A stretch of 5,673 nt of DNA, taken from contig JALTMC010000105.1 of assembly GCA_027005175.1 (NCBI GenBank), forward strand, positions 2,023 to 7,695. Direction: 5' to 3'. Source of the stretch: Myxococcales bacterium (GTDB lineage: Bacteria > Myxococcota_C > UBA6777). Shown one piece after another: positions 1 to 5,673 of the stretch. The first letter of the stretch is position 1; the number at the start of each line of letters is the position of its first letter. The translations under genes were made by a program, and so were the position numbers. Under the pieces are notes generated by a model, which was not told the DNA's origin, did not search any database, and saw only the letters and a program-made list of their open reading frames with translations.

Positions 1-722
1 GCGAACAAGTAGATGGCACACATCGCAGGAACAAGGCTTCCAGCGACATTTCCGATTCTTTTGATGCCACCGATAATAACGAGACCCACAAGAACAGAGA
101 GGAGGATACCTGTTGCCACTTTCGGGATCGCAAAGTAGCTATATGTAATGTCTGCCACGTTCCAAGACTGGAACATATTACCGCCCGTGATCGCGGAGAT
201 AATCAGGGTAATACAGAAGATCCCACCAACCCATTTCCCCACAGTAACCCAGAATCCGCCCCATTCGGCGAAGGCTTCTTTCGCAACCCACATGGGTCCA
301 CCATGCGGATTCTCGGGGTCATCGGTATTTCGATACAACATAGCAAGTGTACACTCTGTGGTTTTGAGGGCCATCCCGACAATCCCAACAATCCACATCC
401 AGAACACCGCACCGGGGCCACCGAGGGCGATCGCAAGAGCGACGCCACCGATATTGCCCAGGCCCACCGTCGCAGAAAGAGCAGCAGAGAGAGCTTGAAA
501 GTGACTGATCGCGCCGGGGTCACCATCGTGATCATATTTTCCTTGAACAACAGCGACGCCATGCGTCATGGCGCGGAACTGACAAAATCCGCTCCAAACG
601 GTAAAGAGAACACCGACGATCAAAACGGTGTACATCACCCAATCGGCCCAAAGGAAGCCATTGATAGCTCCCATTATATCGTTAAATTTGTCAAAGAAGG
701 TCGCAGCGAGATGCACTCCCAT
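1..722 (-). CDS. Sodium:alanine-type symporter, AGCS family (N-terminal 240 residues, runs off window)
   Basis: This is an inner-membrane symporter that imports a small amino acid such as alanine or glycine together with Na+. The frame is open from ATG at 722 to the left edge, giving 240 whole codons of a family usually about 450-550 residues long, so the C-terminal half lies outside. Residues 82-93 (LSATVGLGNIGG) match the conserved AGCS glycine-rich helix. Residues 101-110 (GGPGAVFWMW) match the core of the family signature, although the small residue usually expected at 113 is Gly. GGNMFQ (180-185) and GGIKRIG (218-224) are also typical. Hydrophobic segments lie near 28-46, 85-118, 165-180 and 203-220. 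The start is supported by AAGGAG six nt upstream. It is transcribed away from the NSS gene and shares its upstream region. The family call is firm; the exact substrate cannot be read from sequence. Confidence 0.95.
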   Translation of the reverse strand, partial: MGVHLAATFFDKFNDIMGAINGFLWADWVMYTVLIVGVLFTVWSGFCQFRAMTHGVAVVQGKYDHDGDPGAISHFQALSAALSATVGLGNIGGVALAIALGGPGAVFWMWIVGIVGMALKTTECTLAMLYRNTDDPENPHGGPMWVAKEAFAEWGGFWVTVGKWVGGIFCITLIISAITGGNMFQSWNVADITYSYFAIPKVATGILLSVLVGLVIIGGIKRIGNVAGSLVPAMCAIYLF

Positions 723-728
723 GAGTTG

Positions 729-734
729 CTCCTT
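729..734 (-). promoter_or_regulatory. Ribosome binding site of the AGCS symporter
   Basis: On the minus strand AAGGAG lies six nt before the ATG at 722. This near-consensus Shine-Dalgarno site fixes the start codon of the leftward gene. Confidence 0.85.
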
Positions 735-786
735 ATGGTAGAGTTTTCCAGTTACGTCGTGTGAATCAGGGGTAGAACAGGGATGC

Positions 787-815
787 ATCGTCGGTGAAAA
801 GGGGCGCATTGTCAA
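787..815 (-). promoter_or_regulatory. Possible promoter for the AGCS symporter
   Basis: On the minus strand a perfect TTGACA (815-810) is followed after 17 nt by GACGAT (792-787). The -35 box is consensus. The -10 box is poor, with three of six matches and no T at its first position. The position fits a leader of about 55 nt before the ATG at 722. The -35 box is one arm of the palindrome at 810-828. It is plausible but weak. Confidence 0.35.
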
Positions 816-828
816 GCCATTCTTGACA
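810..828. promoter_or_regulatory. Perfect inverted repeat TGTCAAG-N5-CTTGACA, candidate operator
   Basis: The arms are 810-816 (TGTCAAG) and 822-828 (CTTGACA), perfect reverse complements separated by CCATT. The repeat sits in the 186-nt gap between the two divergent transporter genes. Each arm contains TTGACA, on opposite strands, so it could be two overlapping divergent -35 boxes, a binding site for a dimeric regulator, or both. It does not fit the TnrA/GlnR-type TGTNA-N7-TNACA spacing. No regulator gene is visible in the window. Confidence 0.55.
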
Positions 829-851
829 TCAAAGAGTTCCCCCGATACTCT
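823..851 (+). promoter_or_regulatory. Likely sigma-70-type promoter of the NSS operon
   Basis: Consensus TTGACA (823-828) is followed after a 17-nt spacer by TACTCT (846-851). That -10 box keeps the first, second and last bases of TATAAT, the most conserved ones. Transcription would start near 858, giving a leader of about 50 nt before the ATG at 909. The -35 box is the right arm of the inverted repeat at 810-828, so a protein bound there would compete with RNA polymerase. The call comes from motif matching only. Confidence 0.5.
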
Positions 852-897
852 CAGCCACCCAAATATAGATAGAACACTGTGAGATGATTTGAGACAC

Positions 898-903
898 AAG
901 GAG
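898..903 (+). promoter_or_regulatory. Ribosome binding site of the NSS transporter
   Basis: AAGGAG ends five nt before the ATG at 909. It is a strong Shine-Dalgarno site and supports that start. Confidence 0.85.
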
Positions 904-908
904 AAAGC

Positions 909-2432
909 ATGGATCACCAGCGGCAACAATGGCGCTCCAAGATGGGATTTTTGCTGGCAGCATCGGGTTCAGCCATCGGACTGGGCAACATCGTTGTCTT
1001 CAGCGCCAACGCCTATAAGTTTGGAGCGGGAGCCTTCTATCTGCCCTATTTGCTGGCTCTCATCGTAGTCGGCCTACCCGTCATGTGGCTGGAGTTTGGC
1101 CTGGGCCAAACCCAACAACGAGCCTTCCCCCAAGCCTTGAAGAATATCGGCGGGAAGTGGGGAGAGATCGCTGGCTGGTGGGCTCTTCTCAACGCCCTGA
1201 TCATTACCATGTTTTATGTGGCCATTCTCGGATGGGTACTCGGTATGTGGTGGAAAGCCCTGGTGGGAAGTTTGTGGACAGCCTCCGTTCCACTCAAAGG
1301 CTTCGCCATGACATCCTTGCCCAACCCCGTAGGCTCCTTCTTTAGCCTGATCTCCAGTTGGAATAATATCCTCTTTGTGGGCATCGTTTGGGCCCTCAAC
1401 CTGATCTTGGTCTTCAAAGGTGCTCGCTCTATTGAGAAAGGTGTCAAGCTGATGATGCCTTTGATGTGGATCTTTATGTTGATTCTTGTGCTTATTGGCA
1501 TCAGTCAGCCCAACGGAATACACGGAATCTACTTGTTGTTTACACCCAACTTCGCAGCCCTTGGCTCTGCCGATGTGTGGAATGGCGCCTTCAGTCAGAT
1601 CTTCTTTACCCTCTCTCTTGGCTTTGGTGTCATGACTGCTTATGCCAGTTATTTGCCGAAGGAATCGGACCACAACACCAATGCATTAATTGTCTCCACT
1701 ATGAATTGTAGCTTCGAGATGATCTCAGGTCTTGCCATCTTCACCTTACTCTTTGCCTTTGCATTGACCCCAAAGGCTAGCACCCTCTCCATGATGTTCT
1801 TTGTTGTCCCCAAAGGTATCGCAAAGCTCTCAGGGATGCAGCAAACCATGGGTGTGATGTTCTTCACTCTCCTCTTGGTTGCCGGATTGTCTAGCAGTAT
1901 CTCACTGATCGAAGCCTTCGCTGCCGCCATCATCGACAAATTTCAATGGTCTCGCAGCAAAGTCATACTCGGTGTTGCGCTCATCGGTATCTTGGGAAGC
2001 TTCGCTTGTGCGCTCCCTGTCATTGTTGACAAAAAACTCGCTACGACCGGAACGATGGGCCTCACATTCGTTGATTTCCTAGACCATTATGCAAGCAAAT
2101 ACGGCCTCCTTCTCGTAGGTATTGTGGAGTGTTTGATTATTGGCTGGGTGATGCCTGCTCATAAATTACGAGAAGCACTCAACGAAAACTCACGCATTAA
2201 AATCGGTGCTTGGTTTGATGTTCTGATTCGATATATTATTCCCATCATTCTGCTCATCCCTGTTTGTCTCACTCTTTGGGGAGCCATCCAGGGTGGTTTG
2301 TACGGAAGCAAATATCCCCTGGGCTCCTTTCGTTGGATGCCCTGGTTCAGTGCAGCTCTGTGGGCAGGTGTCACCTTTGGTGGTGCATTTATCCTAACCT
2401 CGATATCCGGTGCATCCCGTGAAGAAGCATAA
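909..2432 (+). CDS. Sodium-dependent transporter, NSS/SNF family (LeuT fold)
   Basis: This inner-membrane symporter of 507 residues is full length for bacterial NSS proteins and probably takes up an amino acid with Na+. By alignment from memory with LeuT, TM1 is GSAIGLGN (20-27), with Ala22 and Asn27 as Na1 ligands. TM6 is FFTLSLGFG (232-240), with Thr234 at the Na1 position and Phe233/Ser236/Phe239 at the substrate site. Asn266 (TM7) completes Na1. AGLSSS (325-330, TM8) supplies the Na2 ligands. Tyr103 aligns with the substrate-contacting LeuT Tyr108. Glu270 aligns with LeuT Glu290, the carboxylate that replaces chloride, so transport is probably chloride-independent. Oddly, the usual TM1 arginine of the outer gate (LeuT Arg30) is Val30, while its acidic partner seems retained as Asp392. 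The usual W-R-F-P after GN is V-V-F-S. It is the first gene of a probable three-gene operon. The substrate is unknown. Confidence 0.95.
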   Translation: MDHQRQQWRSKMGFLLAASGSAIGLGNIVVFSANAYKFGAGAFYLPYLLALIVVGLPVMWLEFGLGQTQQRAFPQALKNIGGKWGEIAGWWALLNALIITMFYVAILGWVLGMWWKALVGSLWTASVPLKGFAMTSLPNPVGSFFSLISSWNNILFVGIVWALNLILVFKGARSIEKGVKLMMPLMWIFMLILVLIGISQPNGIHGIYLLFTPNFAALGSADVWNGAFSQIFFTLSLGFGVMTAYASYLPKESDHNTNALIVSTMNCSFEMISGLAIFTLLFAFALTPKASTLSMMFFVVPKGIAKLSGMQQTMGVMFFTLLLVAGLSSSISLIEAFAAAIIDKFQWSRSKVILGVALIGILGSFACALPVIVDKKLATTGTMGLTFVDFLDHYASKYGLLLVGIVECLIIGWVMPAHKLREALNENSRIKIGAWFDVLIRYIIPIILLIPVCLTLWGAIQGGLYGSKYPLGSFRWMPWFSAALWAGVTFGGAFILTSISGASREEA

Positions 2433-2436
2433 GGAA
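2431..2436 (+). promoter_or_regulatory. Ribosome binding site that decides the start of the 152-residue protein
   Basis: AAGGAA begins within the TAA stop of the NSS gene (2430-2432) and ends nine nt before ATG 2446. It favours that start over the in-frame ATG at 2410, which lies inside the NSS coding region and would put 12 charged residues before the signal peptide. The overlap with the stop codon suggests coupled translation. Confidence 0.7.
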
Positions 2437-2445
2437 ACAAAGATC

Positions 2446-2904
2446 ATGAAACGACAGATAGTGAGTGTACTGTTTCTTGGATGGTTCGCAGCAACACCAG
2501 CTTGGGCAGGCTTCTCCTTCACAGAAAAAAATCCAACGGTGGGAAAAGAAACCACAGTCAAGATCACCAACAAGAAAAAGCTACCGATCCAGGGTGCCCG
2601 ATTGATTGCGACCTACTATCCCAACAGTAAGCTCAAGCGAGAAGAACTCGTAAAAGGGATGACAGATACAGGAGGGTTGTTGAAGTGGAAGCCTTCCTCT
2701 CCTGGCATTGTGAAGTTGGCAGCTCAATTGCCCAACGGCAAAGACAAAGAAGGGAAAGCCAAATACAAAACAGTGTCATCCACCTCGATTGGTGTAAAGT
2801 TCGCAGGCATGCCACTTTCCGGTTTGCTTGTCTTCTTGGTCGCTGGCGGTCTCTTGTTTGGTGGAATGTTATTCGGATTCTATCGAGCATTTGGCTCCGA
2901 ATAG
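2446..2904 (+). CDS. Exported small protein with beta-sandwich-like domain and C-terminal membrane anchor, function unknown
   Basis: I do not recognise a named family for this 152-residue protein. Residues 1-21 form a clear signal peptide: basic MKRQ, a hydrophobic core, then TPAWA as an AxA-type cleavage site before Gly22. Residues about 25-118 look like a beta-sandwich of Ig-like or carboxypeptidase-regulatory type, with phrases such as VGKETTVKITN (32-42) and GARLIATYYPN (50-60). The domain is rich in lysine and has no cysteine. Residues about 122-146 form one hydrophobic segment, followed by FYRAFGSE at the end. The expected topology is domain in the periplasm and short tail in the cytosol. 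It sits 13 nt after the NSS transporter and 24 nt before the long membrane protein, so it is probably co-translated with them. An accessory transporter subunit is possible but inferred from context alone. Confidence 0.85.
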   Translation: MKRQIVSVLFLGWFAATPAWAGFSFTEKNPTVGKETTVKITNKKKLPIQGARLIATYYPNSKLKREELVKGMTDTGGLLKWKPSSPGIVKLAAQLPNGKDKEGKAKYKTVSSTSIGVKFAGMPLSGLLVFLVAGGLLFGGMLFGFYRAFGSE

Positions 2905-2914
2905 CCCAAGCCAC

Positions 2915-2920
2915 AGGGAT
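2915..2920 (+). promoter_or_regulatory. Weak ribosome binding site of the long membrane protein
   Basis: AGGGAT lies eight nt before ATG 2929. It is a weaker match than the sites of the other genes. No alternative in-frame ATG, GTG or TTG occurs between the upstream TAG (2902-2904) and 2929, so this start is the only one that keeps the full N-terminus. Confidence 0.5.
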
Positions 2921-2928
2921 GCTTTTGC

Positions 2929-5673
2929 ATGACACAAACTCAGGAAACCAAGTTGCTTTCTCCTTCGCCTGAAGGAGAAAGCTCCACCACCGACACCCTC
3001 GACCGCTGGCTGCAATTGCTGAGACAACGCCTCTCCAACTCAGCAGCACGAATGCTCTCGCGTTTTTTGATGGTATTTGGTTTTCTGGGTAGTGCCTATA
3101 TCTTGGGTTGGGGCGAGATACCGATCTACCCTACCCTCTCTCACTACCTTGCCCTTCTCGTCTTTCCTCTGTTCGCCTTGGGCCTCTATTGGTTCAGTCG
3201 GCAACTTGATGATTCCACCGTAGATTGGGACAGATGGTGGAGTCTCCTACCGCTGGGTTTCTTTCTCGCAGCCTTGCGTCACCTCACCCATTCCTGGCTC
3301 ATCGCCCTGTCCGTGTGGGCTGTATCAGCTCTCGCAAGCTTACTCTTTCACTTCTTACGACGCCGACAATACAAACTGGGAGAGCGCCTCAAACAAACAG
3401 GCTGGGACAACCTATTTCTTCTCCTATGTCTGACCAACCTGTTTATCCCCCGAGCACTCTTTGCATCTCTCGCCGTGTTTCTTCCACTTGTGTTGCTGGT
3501 TGTATTTTATAACTTTATCCTGGAGCGCGACCGACTGCAGCGAGCCAAAGCTCTGGCCATTGGCCCGCCTGCTCCATGGCTACGACGCGCAAACCGACTG
3601 CTCCCCTCCTCCACCTACCTGTTCTTGCTCTTACCGGGGTTGCTTGTTGCGGAAGCATTTTTATTTCATGCAAGCTATCAAAAAACACATTCTGCGTTCA
3701 CCGCAAAAAGCGACCCTTATGTTGCTCCCACCCTACGCAACTGGTTGTCATTCACAGTTTCTGTTCGAATGCGAGCCCGGTTTAAAACCAGCCTAAAAAA
3801 AGACAGCAAAGAACGGGAAATCATCTATCGAGAGCTGGGGCGTGGCTATAGCCTGACAGCAAGTCTTATCCGTGGTTTTCTGGTTTTCTTTTATGCAAAA
3901 CGCCTGTTGCTGATCTTTCTCTTGCTGATGGAAGCGACGCTGGGAATTCGAGTCCATCGGATCGGAGAGATCGAGGGAGTCGCTGGAGCTGGAGCCCGAC
4001 TGAAAGAACAGAGACAAGTCCTACTCAGAACACTTGATAGCTTCCCACGCGCATGGTCTGGATTTATACTCCGAGGCATCCAAGGGAAGCACGGCTTTCT
4101 CGACCCCTTAGGAGGTCTGATTTACGGGATGAAATGGCTGCGAAGCCAACTCCTCCCCCGACTCATCCCTGGGATGGAACCAACAGAGCAGCCCAGCGAA
4201 CCCCCCTGGAGTCGGCTTGTTCGGGAAGAACAGATCTCCCTCCTGGGAGAAATGCAAGATCGAGCCTGGGTCTTAGAGGCTTTTGTTGACTTGGTCAGCC
4301 CTGCCCACAGCAGCACCATCCGAGGGAAGCTATATTACCACGGGAATATCCCAATATTACGCGATATCGCAAGGTTTTACTTTCACCCTCCCGAGACCGA
4401 AATACGTGCTCGAATCATCAACGAGATGGCAACCTTAATAGGACGGGCGATCGAGTCGGGGCAAGCCACGGTGCTGTTGAGTGATACAGAAACAGAGTCT
4501 CTCACCAGTGAACAGGTTTGGACTCTTCGTGACCGCGCTCTCCTTGTACTGGGAGATCTCGTCCAATCCAAAGAACAACCCATCCGACTCGCAGCATCAC
4601 AAGCCATCGCGAAAATTGCAACCTTCACACGACCTGTCGCCTACTACAATCCCGAGATCTGGGAAAGGGTCAGCCTACAACTGGGGGCACAGCTCTCCTC
4701 CACCTCAACCCAACCAAAGACAGATGCTTCCCTGGACTCAACCCAACCAAAGACAGATGCTTCCCTGGACTCAACCCAACCAAAGGCAGATACTTCCCAG
4801 GACTTCCCCCAACCAAAGGCAGATGCGACCTTAGAAACGACACCGAGTAGCCCCCAAGCCATCGAGCAAAGGGAGCCATCCGACTCCGCCAGTATAGAAG
4901 CCCCACTTCAATCATCCAAACAGGCTGCTTTGTCCCTCAACAAAGGATCGCCCCAAGCGAGAAACAAGGAGGCTCCTGTAGAAGCGGTGCCATCCAAGCT
5001 TTCTGCTGGAGGTTCAAAAGAGAAGGGCCATGAGGGTACGCAAGAGAGTATCCCTGTCATGCAGGAAACCATTCAAGAGTTGGACAAGATGGAGTTTCCA
5101 GATCCTTTTCAAAAGTGGCTTGAAGTGGAGAGAGTAGATGAGACTCACGCATTGATTCAAGCTTTGGGGACCATCGGAGTCAAACAGTCTGTAGAGGAGT
5201 TGCAAAGCAAAGCGAGTGAGAACAAAGATTGGCTCACAGTGATCCAAGAGTGTTTCGGTTTGGGCACCCGAGCAAGCGGACACCCACAGGCGGGCTTTGC
5301 ATTAATCCAGGAACATCTGCTTCGGTATTGTCAGGATCAATCGTTGTCTCAGCAGCAACGGTGTACAGCCTTGGGAGCACTGGTTCGTATCGCGTATCCA
5401 TATCCGATAGCCCAATCCTATGTGCAGCTCAAGAAAAACCAAAAGCAGCATCGACATCGCTACCGAGAACTCGAAGAAAAACACGCAACGTTGGAACGAC
5501 TTGAGGCTTCTTACCAGACAGCCGCATCGGAGAAGACACAAGAGGAACTGTGGCAAACATATCATCTGTACAACCAGCTCTTTTCAACGTACGAGCAAGA
5601 GTCGAGAATCCTTTTACAAGACCTTCAGGATACCTTTTGGACCACACTGCACTACAGCGCAGTCATTTTAATT
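2929..5673 (+). CDS. Large multi-pass membrane protein with HEAT-like repeats and coiled coil, function unknown (3' end outside window)
   Basis: The frame is open for 915 codons to the right edge without a stop; I recognise no named family. Residues 1-43 are polar. Probable membrane segments lie near 45-62, 71-90, 104-118, 122-142, 160-176, 178-197, 228-248 and perhaps 312-338. After that the protein is soluble and helical. Residues about 490-568 look like HEAT-type helical pairs (for example LRDRALLVLGDLV, 533-545, and IRLAASQAIAKIA, 552-564). Residues about 590-715 are a Ser/Pro/Gln/Lys/Glu-rich linker that includes four 11-residue repeats (593-636). Residues about 733-830 resume helical repeats (ALIQALGTIG, 741-750; RCTALGALVRIA, 811-822). 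Residues about 832-900 are charged and coiled-coil-like. It is the third gene of the NSS operon. A scaffold or regulator for membrane partners is possible, but no catalytic motif is visible. Confidence 0.9.
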   Translation, partial: MTQTQETKLLSPSPEGESSTTDTLDRWLQLLRQRLSNSAARMLSRFLMVFGFLGSAYILGWGEIPIYPTLSHYLALLVFPLFALGLYWFSRQLDDSTVDWDRWWSLLPLGFFLAALRHLTHSWLIALSVWAVSALASLLFHFLRRRQYKLGERLKQTGWDNLFLLLCLTNLFIPRALFASLAVFLPLVLLVVFYNFILERDRLQRAKALAIGPPAPWLRRANRLLPSSTYLFLLLPGLLVAEAFLFHASYQKTHSAFTAKSDPYVAPTLRNWLSFTVSVRMRARFKTSLKKDSKEREIIYRELGRGYSLTASLIRGFLVFFYAKRLLLIFLLLMEATLGIRVHRIGEIEGVAGAGARLKEQRQVLLRTLDSFPRAWSGFILRGIQGKHGFLDPLGGLIYGMKWLRSQLLPRLIPGMEPTEQPSEPPWSRLVREEQISLLGEMQDRAWVLEAFVDLVSPAHSSTIRGKLYYHGNIPILRDIARFYFHPPETEIRARIINEMATLIGRAIESGQATVLLSDTETESLTSEQVWTLRDRALLVLGDLVQSKEQPIRLAASQAIAKIATFTRPVAYYNPEIWERVSLQLGAQLSSTSTQPKTDASLDSTQPKTDASLDSTQPKADTSQDFPQPKADATLETTPSSPQAIEQREPSDSASIEAPLQSSKQAALSLNKGSPQARNKEAPVEAVPSKLSAGGSKEKGHEGTQESIPVMQETIQELDKMEFPDPFQKWLEVERVDETHALIQALGTIGVKQSVEELQSKASENKDWLTVIQECFGLGTRASGHPQAGFALIQEHLLRYCQDQSLSQQQRCTALGALVRIAYPYPIAQSYVQLKKNQKQHRHRYRELEEKHATLERLEASYQTAASEKTQEELWQTYHLYNQLFSTYEQESRILLQDLQDTFWTTLHYSAVILI
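2955..2982 (+). repeat. Perfect 12-bp inverted repeat (hairpin) inside the first codons of the long gene
   Basis: Left arm 2955-2966 (GCTTTCTCCTTC) and right arm 2971-2982 (GAAGGAGAAAGC) are exact reverse complements around a four-nt loop, GCCT. The hairpin begins 26 nt after the start of ATG 2929 and spans codons 9-18. The right arm carries a Shine-Dalgarno-like GAAGGAG that would be masked in the folded RNA. No U-run follows, so it is not a standard intrinsic terminator. It may slow translation or transcript elongation into the long gene, or stabilise a processed end. Confidence 0.8.
4705..4836 (+). repeat. Four tandem 33-bp repeats coding an 11-residue unit
   Basis: The units are 4705-4737, 4738-4770, 4771-4803 and 4804-4836, all in frame with the long gene. 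Units 1 and 2 are identical in DNA and encode STQPKTDASLD. Unit 3 differs at three bases (STQPKADTSQD). Unit 4 has drifted further (FPQPKADATLE). The constant core is QPK-x-D. The repeat lies in the flexible linker between the two helical-repeat regions. Identity of the first two units points to recent duplication by slippage or recombination, so copy number may vary between strains. Confidence 0.95.

Noticed and set aside
427-434. GCGATCGC octamer, as in the cyanobacterial HIP1 repeat
   Set aside because: I saw only one copy in the window, inside a coding region, which is no evidence for cyanobacterial origin.
203-764. Open frames on both strands over the AGCS gene (148-498, 203-562, 303-764)
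   Set aside because: The minus-strand frame from 722 encodes unmistakable AGCS motifs across the same bases; the others have no family resemblance.
1074-1673. Long minus-strand open frame (199 codons) opposite the NSS gene
   Set aside because: It lies entirely inside the well-supported NSS coding region. Its translation is rich in His, Gln and Gly without a recognisable domain, and it is explained as a shadow of the real frame.
2410-2448. Start of the small exported protein at ATG 2410
   Set aside because: That ATG is inside the NSS gene and gives a charged 12-residue extension before the signal peptide; ATG 2446 has a ribosome site at normal spacing.
2955-2982. Intrinsic terminator
   Set aside because: The stem is strong, but no run of T follows the right arm and it lies inside an open frame of over 900 codons.
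2633-3049. Open frames on both strands over the junction of the second and third plus genes
   Set aside because: They overlap two genes supported by a signal peptide, membrane segments and ribosome sites, and have no domain of their own.
4705-4836. CRISPR array
   Set aside because: The 33-bp units are directly adjacent without unique spacers and are in frame within a coding region.
4644-4915. Minus-strand frames with a repeated Gly-Trp-Val-Glu or Pro-Leu-Val-Gly-Leu pattern
   Set aside because: The repetition is only the complement of the 33-bp tandem repeat in the long plus-strand gene.

Overview
The window looks bacterial and probably Gram-negative: compact genes, good Shine-Dalgarno sites, an AxA-type signal peptide and roughly even base composition by eye. 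I cannot place it in a lineage from the sequence. The style (two sodium-coupled amino-acid symporters next to a long, unfamiliar membrane protein) would suit a deltaproteobacterial or myxobacterial relative, but that is a guess.

Layout. Positions 1-722 (minus strand) hold the first 240 codons of a sodium:alanine-type symporter (AGCS family), which runs off the left edge. Positions 723-908 are a divergent intergenic region. It contains a perfect 7-bp inverted repeat whose two arms each carry a TTGACA hexamer, one facing each way. Positions 909-2432 (plus strand) encode a complete sodium-dependent transporter of the NSS/SNF family (LeuT fold). After 13 nt comes a 152-residue exported protein with a signal peptide, a probable beta-sandwich domain and one C-terminal membrane segment (2446-2904). 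After 24 nt more comes a very long open frame, 2929 to the right edge. It has 915 codons and no stop, and encodes a protein with about seven or eight membrane segments, HEAT-like helical repeats, a linker containing an 11-residue tandem repeat, and a coiled-coil-like stretch.

The three plus-strand genes are tightly packed and probably form one operon, read from a promoter near 823-851. The transporter is recognisable; its two partners are not. A reasonable inference is that the operon encodes a membrane assembly built around an NSS transporter, with a periplasm-facing subunit and a large membrane/cytosolic scaffold. The divergent AGCS gene may be co-regulated through the shared palindrome.

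The most unusual signals are the uncharacterised 915+ residue protein, a perfect 12-bp hairpin inside its first 18 codons, the tandem repeat in its linker, and the loss of the usual outer-gate arginine in the NSS transporter.
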